64,000 nt of DNA from Polytrichum commune. Its lineage: Eukaryota; Streptophyta; Polytrichopsida; Polytrichales; Polytrichaceae. The notes beneath the pieces were generated by a model. The model was not told the origin of the DNA. It saw nothing but the letters and a program-made list of their open reading frames with translations, and did no database searches. Positions 46,868 through 57,914 of this stretch are shown in pieces (the stretch's first letter is position 1; the number at the start of each line of letters is the position of its first letter). Where the stretch lies: the NCBI GenBank assembly GCA_950295325.1, contig OX485803.1:6074001-6138000 (forward strand). Reading direction: 5' to 3'. The position numbers and the translations under genes were made by a program.

Positions 46868-47189
46868 ATAATAAGTTTCTAGAAATAAAAAATAATTAAG
46901 AAGATTCTACGCACATCCGCGTAGTAATGTCTTCTTGGTATCCACCTATAGATTATTCTTGCTTTATCACTAGCTCAATTTGGGATAGCACCAGTCAATG
47001 TAACCAACCGGATTCGAACCCGGGTTGATCCAGACCTAATACCAGTCTCTTACACAACTCGCATCCACAGGCGGATGTTTCAAAACCTAGTAACTACCTA
47101 CATATTGATAATTTCTAATATCTAATTTCCTTGCTTTTGTAGATTGTGGGCCTTAACTCAACCCGTGAGCGGTTTGAGTGGCTCACAAT
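46868..47189 (-). other. tRNA-derived SINE-like segment in transposase 3' region
   Basis: The minus strand has GGTTCGAATCC at 47010-47020, a perfect pol III B box, and a possible A-box-like TGCGAGTTGTG about 50 bases upstream of it in that sense. It cannot be folded as a complete tRNA. Flanks are homologous: 46824-46850 and about 47141-47165 share TAGATT and CGTGAGCGGTTT. Confidence 0.35.
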
Positions 47190-47390
47190 TATGGCACCTA
47201 CATATACGTATAATGAGGTTATGCACCTACTTGAACTTGCTGGTGTTATAGAATGTGAGTAGTTGTGCAAGTATTGGTTGTCACTACATGTATAAGGATG
47301 TCAATAAATTACATGTATTTGTTTGGATTATTATATTAAAAATCAGCAATGTATTGAAAGTGCTTTAAATGATCCATGGCAATAGGGCCC
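47190..47390 (+). repeat. Duplicate of the transposase penultimate exon end and intron
   Basis: Homologous to 46619-46815: GCACCTACATATA, ATGAGGT, CTACTTGAACTTGCTGGT, AGAATGTGAGTAG and the following intron. It is a partial tandem copy without an apparent function. The preceding acceptor at about 47143 shows the last exon start was copied too. Confidence 0.75.
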
Positions 47391-47492
47391 TTTCACTTAT
47401 GCTTCATTTAAAATACTGGCAATTTACAATTGAAAATATGCAATTAATTTGTCAAAATTTTGGTTGTGTACCCTAAACTCGTGTGTCTTTAC

Positions 47493-47602
47493 TAAATTTG
47501 GATTCATTGCTCATATGTTACTGCTCATTGCTCATGTGTTACTGCTCACCGCTCACCGCTTACTGCTCATCGCTCATAAGATAGCTTCCCTCACGGAGGA
47601 AC
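47493..47602. repeat. Right subterminal and terminal repeats with target duplication
   Basis: Series of TGCTCA(T/C)(T/C)GCTCA units from about 47508, then CGCTCATAAGATAGCTTCCC and TC ending at 47592, then ACGGAGGAAC at 47593-47602. These match the left end in reverse complement. Confidence 0.85.
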
Positions 47603-47745
47603 CTATAAAGTTGAGTACTACTTGATTGCATAGTCGTTCTTTGATCCTCACCTAACCACACACCAATCAAATATAGGTGTTCCATTGAGAAAATTAACCG
47701 AACAAAACCCGCATATCAAAGGGTCTAAGGTCAGATTTTACATAC

Positions 47746-47888
47746 CTGGTGCGGAGGGAGCATCAATATGTATGGATTCTCGAAACTTGTAAATGCGTCC
47801 TGGAGTGAGCAGATCAGTGTCAGTAAGCTCCGTGGTGTCATCGAGCAAAATGCCATCGTGTCCTAATTTCTTCTTCATGTTTTTGAGA
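47746..47888 (-). pseudogene. Unidentified truncated exon
   Basis: The minus-strand frame MKKKLGHDGILLDDTTEL, TDTDLLTPGRIYKFRESI, HIDAPSAPG ends at a strong donor (CAG then GTATGT). Its 5' side is cut off by the 938-bp repeat edge at 47889. The protein is not recognised; the sequence has a ubiquitin-like-fold feel but no firm match. Probably a host exon fragment. Confidence 0.35.
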
Positions 47889-48826
47889 ATTATTGTACAG
47901 AGTGAAATGGACTTGGTCGACAATTTATCCTGCACTTGTGATGTTGTGTGCTGTTTGTAAAATGTTTCAGTTCATTATGCTTACTTGACTGTGCCTATGA
48001 AACCTACATGTTTGTGAATAAACCCGGTAATCTACCTGCATACACAAGTCCAAACTATTTGGAGAGGGGGAATTATTGCATACAAGCGTATATCTCATCC
48101 ATCCAACATCAAAAATTGACCCTCTATAGGTTTGTTGTTGTTTCACCTAACTTGTAAATGTAGGTATAAACGAGGTGAATCAACAACAAACCTAATTCAC
48201 CTTATAGGTAAATTAACCCGGTCTACATTTTTATATAGCGATTACTTAATCCCTTATATGTTTATTGCTGATTCAACTCATCTATAGGTTCATATCTACA
48301 TCATTTGAACTAATTTGGGAAACAAACTTAGATAATAAGGAGAAGTGATGTTGGTATGAATAGCATGATTGTTTTGAATAGTTTTGCTATGCGTATATTT
48401 TTCTAGTAAATAATGTCGGAATGAACAATGCTTCCTAGATCTTATGGTGGCTCTAATTTCATAGCATGAAGAAATTTAATATAACTTTATCCCACACGCA
48501 CTATTATCCCACCCTCACTAAATAAGATAATTAGTGTAGTCAAGTGTTTGATTTTTATAGCAAGCCTATGTTTACTTTTTCACAATGAAAAATTGCATAA
48601 ACACCCTATCACATCAAATAATCTAAGTCAACATGTAATTATACCTTAATGACATTATTCTAAGTTTTTTTTAGTTTTTTTTCCCTTTATTGAGCAGCTC
48701 ATGATTGACTTCGGCCTTAACTTCACACCCGCATATTCACGTTGCCTTCCAAATGAACCGCCTCCCTTACGAGGGCCTCCTCGATCCTCCCACCAACGGT
48801 GGGGCCTCGGCCCTGAGTGGCTCGTT
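47889..48826 (+). repeat. 938-bp direct repeat, right copy
   Basis: Second copy of 28582-29519, colinear without gaps. Differences spotted include GTACAG for GTATAG, GGACTT for GGATTT, AATAAGA for AATGAGA, GATTTTTAT for GAGTTTTAT and CCCTGAG for CCCCGAG. Confidence 0.85.
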
Positions 48827-51800
48827 TTATCTTGATATGTCATCTCTGGATGATCTGTATTATATGTAGTATGAACCCTTCCACACATTTTCTTCTCCAA
48901 ATTGTAGATACTGAAATAATGTGAGTGGGGCATGTGCTATTCAAGCATTGGGTTTTGAATTCGGTTACCAATTGAACGATTAGTTTCTAAACATGTGGAT
49001 AGAAGAAGATGATTGATTCAGAACATTATTAGTTCAAAATACTAAGGCTCACAGTAAAGAAAAGAAAGAGTGTAGTGATAGGAAGTCAACAACTAGAAGT
49101 AAGTGTTGATGAGAGAAATTGCTCAGCTAACAATATACCTTTTGTACTCTATGCATCATAAATCTGAAAGCTAACATTCAGGAAAGTAAGGCTCAAGTTC
49201 ACAAGAATGCATAGACTAAAAAAAACAATTTGGTGAATCACTAGATTATAAGATACCACCAAGTCTTGAAAGCTTTATGCCTAGCTAATTGATCTTGTTT
49301 AATTCATAACAATTACAGCAAGTCATTGATGTGTAAGGATAAACCCGACAAATGCTAAAAAAATTGAGTTAAAAATTGAGGGTTAGAAAAATTATGGGCC
49401 CTCACATTATCTAGGTCATGGAAATTAATTGTAGGGCATGTGGTGGCTCCTTTGGAAGCGGTTCCTCGGCTCTCTTGACACTCTTTTCCTCACACTGCTT
49501 GGTCCTTGGTCTTCTTTCCCTATTTATTTATTTATTTATTTGTTGTGGGTCTCAACTTGCATAATATTTTTTTGGATCAATCGTTCTAGCCTGATAACGA
49601 GCCTTTTATGCTCGATAACCTCATGCCATTATACATGCATATGCAAAATGTGTCGCGCATGGCTACAATGACGTCCATATTACAAGAATCTATCTTTGTA
49701 ACGAGTGCAACGCCGCATTCCGGGACTAGTCATGGCTCACCACGCCGGTCATCAACTCGGTGACTATATCATTGAACAATAAAAATATATTGAAATTAAA
49801 AAATATATAATGAATTTCACCTAGATTAATGATTATCAATGATACTTTGAATATCTTTTTGAGAATAAAGCTCTTGTAAAAATAATTTTAAAGCACTCCA
49901 ATCTCTTTATACTCAATATTGCTTGTGTTAGGAAGAGTTAGCAAGGTGATAGCTTTATTCCTCTACACCAAGGCAAACGGTTTAATATGGGCCATCCTTG
50001 CAATTTGTTTCACTGTCAAAGTATTTTGAGAAGACGAAGCCTCCATGTAGGAGAAGAATTTGCCAATGCTTGATTATGTATTTCATCAAGAGCCCTTTGA
50101 CGCGATTCATTAGTGTCATTATATTTTCCAGCTTGATATTGTTGTCCATAATTTTTTTGTCATAAATTGACAACTTGTGTCATCCCATTGAATTTTTATT
50201 GAATGCAAAGCTAAACTTTCAATAACATTAACATTATTTGATTGTGAAAGAGCAACATCATTCAAAGCAACTACATCCTCATGTAATTGGAGAGTTTGTT
50301 TTATTATATAGAACATGATCAAAATCTTAAAAGTATTGATACACAAAAAGTTATAATAACTCTTATAGAATTTTATATTAACTTTTATATTAACTTTGAT
50401 TTGTTGGAAAAAAATTATTTGGCATAATTCCAAATAGTACGTGATACTAAAGACAATATAATTGTAGTCATATTGCAATAGAAAAGCTTCCAGATGACAA
50501 ATGAATGGATAAATTTAGGGATGACAATGAGACATGCAAATTTACTTGTAGGGGCTATCTTGTTTTTCTGAGGTTTGCTAGATAACAAGACATATTTATA
50601 AATAATAAATGATTTGGTCATTTTTTCACATGGCACTCGAGCTCATGATACGTCTTGCAAATGGGATGGCAAGGGGTAAAAAATTTCACTTCTTTTGAAT
50701 AAAAAATAAAATCAAGCTAAGAATGTCTTTACTTCATAAAAACCAAATTGGCAAGTGAAGAGATAATGGTGGACACAATTTGCGACAATATGATGAATAC
50801 TTCTCGATAATTTGCAGATAACCCCCAAGGGTGGACTCTTCATTAGAATCCTAAATGACGTGGGTGGGTGACTATGAAATTATATACCAATATAAAAGAA
50901 TTTTAGAAATGTAACATGTAAAATCCATGTTCACTTGCTAATGAAAAAGTCATTGGATATTTTTTCATCCATAGCATGTAATTCAACGATTGCATTAAAC
51001 AAACAAGACAAGAGCATAATTACCTAACCACAATTTGAAGAACAAAACTCAAGCATACCTAGACCTGTAGGCCCCCTTTTAGACATCTACCTTGACTTTG
51101 AAAAATTAATAACCTTTATAAATATACAGACTGGAGCAAATTAATACCAATCCCTTTTATATATTATGTGCACTAGTCCCTCAAATAATATCCTTCGTAC
51201 ACTCACGTTAGTTTGTATGTGGGATGAAGAGTCCACCCTGCAAGAGATAATCATTCTTTTATGCTAGTGTTTGCTCCTAATATGAAGTGGGACTAGGGAA
51301 ACTTTATTATTAATAATTGTATGTATAGTAGTTGAACTTTGGAGGCACACATGAAGTGGATGATTTTTTTTTCCCTAAGGTTGCATGTGTTTTCTCTAAG
51401 TGTAGTATGAATCATCATCGTTGAAGCCATCAGTTAAGGCATCATCTGTTAACGTTTAAATTAAGGCACCCATTGAGTTATTGGCTTGATGTGTCTTATA
51501 TAATTTTTGCTTGCATGCATGAAAGGGGTAGGTTTTTTTTGTGGCTGGAACGGTCTTCCAATCATAGACAAAAAATACTGCCCTTCATTTATAATAAATG
51601 CATATGCTAATTAATGATCTACATTGTAATGTGGATATATACGGTTATTAAAAAAATGATGGTTGTGCACTCAAGGTTTACACTTCTTTAAGGTTACGCT
51701 TTTTAAGTTGTCGTCATCATGAATGTGCAAATGAATATGACCCAGCCCCTGGCCGTCACATCACAAGTGACGTGATGGCATTGTGTCGCATCACAGTAAG

Positions 51801-52520
51801 ACATGATGCTCGCTCTGGTGATAACATATTTTACTAAAGCAATGTTTTGTAAAAAATTCAAACATTCAAATAAATCTTGTTAGATACAAGATCTAATGGT
51901 CCAAAAACTTTTTTTAACTTTTCATAATTTTAAAAAACTTGTCATCTTACAAGTCAACTATCAAATCAAATACAATACTTGATTAGGAGCAATTGACTTC
52001 TATAAAATGATTGATTATCTATAAAAAATTTGGACTGCCAGATCTTGCAACAAGATCTAATGATCTTGAATGATAAAATTTTAAATGTTGTCCACCGCAT
52101 CAATTATAAAGTAGTAGTCGACCAAACCGTTGACCAAGGGGTTGGTTGCGTTAGTGAACCTCTTTCTAAATTATCAAAATTACCCCGCTATCAGAGTGTA
52201 TCTTTTTGGTCCAGTGGGACATTGTTGTCATTAGACGTGATAAACAATGACATAAAATTTTTGGTCACTGTGTGTATAATATTGCATCATGAAATAAAAC
52301 ATAATCATAAAATACCGTTGCATGCACATTTGCAATGCTATAAATAATTTGAGTTATAAAGAAATTAACTTACACTCTCATTGGTGGAAAAAGCAGAGTT
52401 GGTCCAAGTTCTCTTCACACTACGCTTGAAGACCAACGGAGTATGTGAATGCAAGATGGATGTACAGTCTAGATGGATTCCTACATGACATCGAATTGTT
52501 TCATGGTGACTTGGATTTTT
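48827..52520. other. Spacer with microsatellite and repeat E
   Basis: No gene recognised. A TATT microsatellite lies at about 49519-49541. 50820-51270 matches 7965-8045 and 23060-23430 in pieces, a dispersed repeat. Copies of the inverted motif around AGATCTTGT / ACAAGATCT lie near 51875-51910 and 52035-52065. The rest is AT-rich. Confidence 0.45.
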
Positions 52521-52614
52521 TCGAGGAGGAGGCCTAGAGCCTCCTGCCGAAATGCTGCCCTCTGAGGCGGCCACGTCGCCTCAGAGGGTAGGGTTAGGGT
52601 TAGGGTTAGGGTTG
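52521..52614 (+). repeat. Two-hairpin repeat, copy 4
   Basis: Identical over at least 81 bases to 24740-24820, including both perfect stems, and followed by a slightly longer TTAGGG run (about four units). Identity across 28 kb implies recent dispersal or strong constraint. Confidence 0.8.
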
Positions 52615-54516
52615 GTTGAGTTGGAAACCACCTCTTGGAGGTAGGCCTAACACAAAACCTGGAGACCATGGCACACCGAACACTCACAAATGTTGGTTGA
52701 TTTTATTTTGTCATGCGTGAGGACCCACATGAATAAAGATTCATTGAAATAGTATTTGGTTGAGTGCCCAGTCTCATATGACTTCACAGTTCACTTGAGG
52801 ATCGGTGACCACATTACATGATTTTGGAGGTGTTTTGGGACGGCCATTCGACATTTTTTTTTGGGCTCTCACATCACGGCTCTTGGCTCATGTGTGAAGT
52901 GGCCTTAAAGTAAATTGGCCTTGAAGTCAATTGCTAATAGCAGTTGACCAATAAAAAAATTTATTGGACTCATTTTTTGAAAAAAATTATTGGTCGACTG
53001 CTATTAGTAATTAACTTCTAAAAAAAATTCTAAAAAATTCTAAAAAATTTAGATCATTAATTGTTGTTAGATGAAATACCTAATTTTGTCCAAAATTGTT
53101 ATGGGAATTTCTTTGTTGTTTTTCTTGGAAATCGATTGCTCTTGTCCAATCTCTCCTAGTGGCTCTAGCAATCCATTTGTTAATTGACTAATAAAAAATT
53201 CCTAAAAAAAACCAAAAACTTCAAGAAAAAATTGGACTATTAGATCTTGTAGTCAACAAGATCTAACGGTCCAATTTTTATTTTATTTTTTAAATATTTT
53301 TTGTAATCCTTTATTATGTCAACTGTTATTTATAATTGACTACCATGACAACTGCAAAGTAGCACTCACCCATATCATTGACCACGGGATTGACTCAGTT
53401 AATTTGTCCCTTAAGGCACAAGCACAGTCAAGTACATAATTGCATTACCCTGCATAGGTTTGAGTGAAAGTGATTCAAACTATATACTAACTTTGAATTT
53501 TGTGAAGGAAAAAATCACAAACAATTGGAAAAAAAACATTGATATATAAAGCCAAGCAATTTATGTTGAAAAAAATAAATTAAAGTAAAATCTATATATT
53601 CTAGAAGACAGTGCAAGTAGTATGCAAGAAGATATATTGAACACATAATTGTCTTAAATTTGTTTAAAGCATGATAGAATTATCTTAAATTAATATTTTT
53701 CTACAAAATTTTATAATGATGCCCTCAAGTTTATAATGAATTCAAGAAATACGAAAAAAAATCCAACTTCAAAATATTTTAGCTCTACGTCCAAAACCAA
53801 ATTTAGTAAGTTATTACCTTTTGAGAAATAATTTTAATAATAAGTTTGAAGATTTCATCTTGATATTCAATATTTGAGCACCTAACACAACAATAAAGGG
53901 CATCATGGAAAAAATCCAATTTAAACAATACCTTGTTACTGCTTTTAGTTGTTTGACCAACAAAATTAAGGTTTTGGTATACTGGAGCATTTTCGTGCAT
54001 ACTTGACCGTGCTTGCTCCCCTCGGTAAATTTTTGGATTTACCCCACTGACATGACATTTTTTGACCTAGTGTCAGATCATCGTCATATGTCGTGACGGA
54101 TGTTGACGTGAAATCCCTAGTGCTAACCCAATTATGAGTTTAACTGCCATGTGAAAGTTTGCCAAAGTGATTATACGAATGAAGTGCCGATTACATGTCT
54201 ATGGGTGTATGTGGTCGCACATGAGACAAATGCAATGAGATTGCATGTGCATAGTATAGTGAAAATCTTTTGATCCTTGGACAAATTTAAATAAAAATGA
54301 TTCACAAATATTAATAATTTTGGATGATTTTGGAACAAAATTTTTAAAAAAATTTTAAAAGCCGAACAATTTATGTGAACAAAAAAAAATTCATAAAAAT
54401 GAACAAAAACAATTTCATAAAAATCTACAATTTAGAAGATGGTGCAAGTGGCATCAAAGTGGTGTCCAAGTGGTGATATTGAACACATAATTGTCCAAAT
54501 TTTGTTTAAAATATGA
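52615..54516. other. Spacer with small fold-back motifs
   Basis: 52922-52953 and 52986-53019 form an inverted repeat around CTAATAGCAGT. 53232-53274 forms another: TTGGACTATTAGATCTTGT against its near-complement with a 5-base loop. No genes. The C-poor, A+T-rich sequence is otherwise unremarkable. Confidence 0.5.
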
Positions 54517-54800
54517 TATGGTTAGGTGGTTCGAACTCATAGAACACATTGTATTTGTTAAGAGAAAGCTTTTATAATATACTATATTGAAGGTTCATAA
54601 TTGTTTTTTGGGGTGTAATTGTTCTTGTATTGAGGTACATGACAAATTGGTATCAGAGTGTAATAAAAATTTGTCACATACCTCAATACAAGAACAATTA
54701 CACCCCATAAAACAATTGTAAACCTTCAATACAATATATTATAAAAAAATTCTCTTAACAAATACAATGTGCTCTATGAGCTTGAACCACCTGACCATAG
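54517..54800. repeat. Inverted pair of LTR-like arms around a primer-binding-site motif
   Basis: Arms 54517-54647 and 54671-54800 are nearly complementary over 130 bp. The 23-base spacer starts in TGGTATCAGAGTG (54648-54660); TGGTATCAGAGC is complementary to the 3' end of plant initiator Met tRNA and marks the start of many plant retrotransposon interiors. The left arm ends GACA just before it, as an LTR would. Confidence 0.65.
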
Positions 54801-55099
54801 GAGGGAGACAAAAGAAAGATCCCCTCTCCTCCCCCGAGCTCTCTCTTATATTCCCAAAGGAACTCCTAGTCTTATTCTTCTTTATCCATAGCATCTAAGA
54901 GATACTTTTAGAAGTCTTTAGTCTTCACTCCTAGTCTTATCCATCTTTATCCATAGTATCTAAGAGATACTTTTAGAAGTCTCAAGTCTTATTAAACTTA
55001 AACCCAAGTCTCCTTATCTATATACATAGATCATTTCACTGTGTGATCTTTTCCTATCTCTTGGCTTGATCACAATCTTCCACTTGGAACTGTGTATAC

Positions 55100-55560
55100 A
55101 CGCCCTTCCCTATTTGTCTTAACCGTGTCATATTATACACGGGCTTTGTCGGTCAAAAAAATGATAGTCGCTCTTATTTTATTCTTTTCTGAATACTTCT
55201 TCGAGAATAGGTCCTCGGCAACAGATAAGAAAGATAAAGCCTCTTTAGGTTTAACATTTCGCCCTCCAATCCAAGGTTTGACCACAAATTTCCTCACATC
55301 TCTCTTGACATTAACGCGCCTTCTATCACGCCTTGGTCTATGAGACCTCGACCTATGGTGAGACAAAGCAGATAGGCTAGAGGCACTCTGGGAGACAAAA
55401 TTAGGCCCATCACTAGATGATGTAGACGATGAAGAAGCTACTCTTGGTTTGAATCCATAAGATCTCCTCTACCTTTCACGACTCATGGACCTCAATCTTT
55501 TGCCACGACTATTTCGTGTTGGACTAGAAGATCTCAAACACCGACTATGAGCCCAAAATG
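55100..55560 (-). pseudogene. Retrotransposon gag-like remnant
   Basis: The minus-strand frame contains RSRSHRPRRDRRRVNVKRD, then KPKEALSFLSVAEDLFSKKY and NKIRATIIFLTDKARV, ending at TAA near 55134. The helix-rich 'EALSFLSVAEDLF...K..ATIIFLTDKA' pattern resembles the N-terminal part of Ty3-like gag proteins in plants. Upstream there are stops, so it is decayed. Its orientation disagrees with the left LTR-like arm at 54517 but agrees with the right one. Confidence 0.4.
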
Positions 55561-56167
55561 AGTGCTCATATTTGTTTTATGTTTAGGATCTACTTAGAAT
55601 TGCATTTGGAGTGTTGTTAAAACAATCAAAAGTATAAAAAGAGTGAGGCTTGGTGTGGATTTGTATTTAGGCCTTAAGCCATTTTGTGTGGTGAATTAAA
55701 AGCTTAGTGACAATAGGGAGTGTTTTGATTAGAGGAGTAGTGCTTGATGAGGCAAGGGGAAGTGCCTTTGATTTAATTGTTTGAATTAGAACGTGTTCTT
55801 GTTGGTTTAGGAGTTGAAGGCTTAGCGGATAGGATAAGAGCCTACGAAGTAGGAAAGGATCAAAAGGCTTATCTTGAGCTTGGAGGGGTGCTCACCTCTC
55901 CCTTCCCCTATATATTCCTTACTCTCACCTTCTTCATTCACTTGTTTTCTTATTCACTCTCTCTCTCATTCTCTTTCTCCCTCTTGGAGGTGTGTGTGTG
56001 AGAGTGTATGTGGGAGTGTGCGTATGGTGTAGTGTGTTAGAAAATAGATTTGATTAGGGGAACTTAGAAGATAGATTGGATTAGGGGTAGTTTAAAAGAT
56101 AGATTTGATTAGGAGGAGCCAGGAAATTAGATTATTAAGGTTGCAAGGCTATTAGGCAACTGCCGGT
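55561..56167. other. Spacer
   Basis: No recognised gene. The CT-rich run at about 55940-55990 is followed by a GT-rich run (55991-56035), then AGATTNGATTAGG repeats at about 56045-56125. Confidence 0.4.
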
Positions 56168-56695
56168 GGAGCTGCTGGTTACTACTGTTGGGCTACTGGT
56201 TACTACTGTGGGCTGCTGGTTGCTACTGTTGGGCTACTGGTTACTACTGTGGGGTTGTTGGTTGCTACTGTAGATCTGCTGGTTACTACTGTGGGCTGTT
56301 GGTTGCTACTGTGGAGCTGCTGGTTACTACTGTGGGCTGTTGGTGGCTACTGTGGAGCTGCTGGTTGCTACTGTTGGGCTGCTGGTTACTACTGTGGGCT
56401 GCTGGTTGCTACTGTTGGGCTGCTGGTTGCTACTGTGGAGCTGCTGGTTACTACTGTGGGCTACTCGTTACTACTGTGGGGTTGCTGGTTGCTACTGTAT
56501 AGCTGCTGGTTACTACTGTGGGCTGCTGGTTACTACTGTGGGCTGCTGGTGGCTACTGTGGAGCTGCTGGTTGCTACTGCTGGGCTGGTGGTGGCTACTG
56601 TGGAGCTGCTGGTTGCTACTGTTGGGCTGCTGATTGCTACTGTGGAGCTGCTGGTTACTACTGTTGGGCTACTAGTTACTACTGTGGGCTGATGG
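56168..56695 (+). repeat. 21-bp minisatellite, about 25 units
   Basis: The unit is GGTTACTACTGTGGGCTGCT plus one base with variation at a few positions (TTAC/TTGC, GGGCT/GAGCT, GCT/ACT). Because 21 is a multiple of three and the unit has no stop, all three plus frames are open and give seven-residue repeats such as GLLVTTV or AAGYYCW. This openness is a by-product and does not prove translation. Confidence 0.9.
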
Positions 56696-57381
56696 TTGAT
56701 AAGTTTAGTCGGCCGACACTAGTAAGGGGACTTAGTGAGGCAGATTCAAGGCTTAATGCTAGGCCTTTAGTGACTTGGGTAGATAATTAAGGGGGAAAGC
56801 CGTAGTGCTATATCGGACTAAATGATAGTTAGTTGATTGGGTTGTTACTTAATGTTACTTTAGATAATTCGTCATTAGCAAGATAATATAACACGAAGTG
56901 AAGATTGTGAAAATAGAGAATAGCGTTTTTTTAACTCTTGTACCCACACTAGGAAATAAACTGAGTACACGAGTTGATGGAAAGTGTGAAGGATTCCCGC
57001 AATGTTGAGACAAGGAAAATCACGACTAAAGGGCCGAGGGGAATGTTCTTAAGGGCATGTGTAGCTACGGCCGCGGGTTGGACTCTTGAGAAGGCCCGCG
57101 CTACATCTATTCACGAGGCTAGCATTAATAAAGCATCATATGATGACTTTAAACAATGTGGATATCCCCGGATACGGAAGTTACATTTCATGCTACTACC
57201 AGTTTTAGTAGAATGCATGTGATTCTCAAAACCATCACCCGGACTAGGACGCTTAAGGGTGGTGGGTTTGGCCTCACACCGACTGTGGCTCCTTACCGGA
57301 GCTAAAGATGATCGGCGTTTATCGGTATCGTTGAAAGTAGACAATACCACTGCTTGATCACCGTTGACGTGCCTCTCTCTA
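56696..57381. other. Spacer, no confident gene
   Basis: A frame at 56974-57222 has fair composition (TKGPRGMFLRACVATAAGWT) but no recognised motif and no splice support. The rest is featureless. Confidence 0.3.
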
Positions 57382-57595
57382 TTTCCTAGTTCCTGAGCGA
57401 TATACCCTCGTGATATACCCTAGTGGTACTTTGATTAAGAGATTTGTTGATTGATGGATTGAAAAAAAAAGGATAACTTACCATGTTTTTTCCTAGTTCC
57501 TGAGCGATATACCCTCGTGATATACCCTAGTGGTACTTTGATTAAGAGATTTGTTGATTGATGGATTGGAAAAAAAATGATAACTTACCATGCTT
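57382..57595. repeat. 107-bp tandem duplication
   Basis: TTTCCTAGTTCCTGAGCGAT starts at 57382 and again at 57489; each copy runs through GATATACCCTAGTGGTAC and an A-run to ATAACTTACCATG. The copies are nearly identical, so the event is recent. Confidence 0.9.
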
Positions 57596-57914
57596 TGATG
57601 TATTTAGCATGTGAACAGATGGGGATTGGAGTTAGACAACTCCAAGGGAAGAAATGGGCTAGACAACCCATGGACATAGTGTGTAGGGAAGTTATTGAGT
57701 GGTTGTGGTTAGGTGTGGATCTAAGGAGAGACACCAAAGAAAGACATGTGTGTCAAAAAGAGATTGGGCTATGTGATCAAAATATGCTAACCATTCCAGA
57801 GTCAATAGCCAAGATAATGGTGTGGACGTACATAACTATTTAATGACCACAAAAATCTTCACTTTCATAATGAGTAAGATACACTCCAACCTCCTAGGCT
57901 AATAACATGCTTAC

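Larger units (their letters stand above)
36165..47592. mobile_element. 11.4-kb Mutator-like transposon carrying transposase and ParB-methyltransferase genes
   Basis: The element begins GGGGAGTGCTATCTTATGAG and ends with CTCATAAGATAGCTTCCCTC. It is flanked by a perfect 10-bp direct repeat, ACGGAGGAAC, at 36155-36164 and 47593-47602. The 9-11 bp duplication size is typical of Mutator-like elements. Inside each end are degenerate repeats of GAGCGGTGAGCA type, several per side. Two genes point outward from a common region at 42414-43006: a methyltransferase-like gene to the left and a transposase to the right. First introns of both carry palindrome arrays. The terminal repeats are only about 28 bp well matched. 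Coding damage is light, so the copy was probably active fairly recently. Confidence 0.9.

Noticed and set aside
47010-47075. Functional tRNA gene on the minus strand
   Set aside because: A good B box but no complete acceptor stem or cloverleaf; better read as a SINE-like remnant.
28582-48826. 938-bp repeats as LTRs of one 20-kb retrotransposon
   Set aside because: No TG...CA ends, no primer-binding site or polypurine tract beside the copies, no target duplication, and the interior holds a complete DNA transposon and host gene fragments.
52590-52614. Telomere or former chromosome end
   Set aside because: Only about four TTAGGG-like units, always attached to the two-hairpin repeat. Most land plants use TTTAGGG.
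56188-56692. Real repeat protein encoded by the 21-bp minisatellite
   Set aside because: All three plus frames are open because of the period, and no start context, splice site or flanking domain supports translation.
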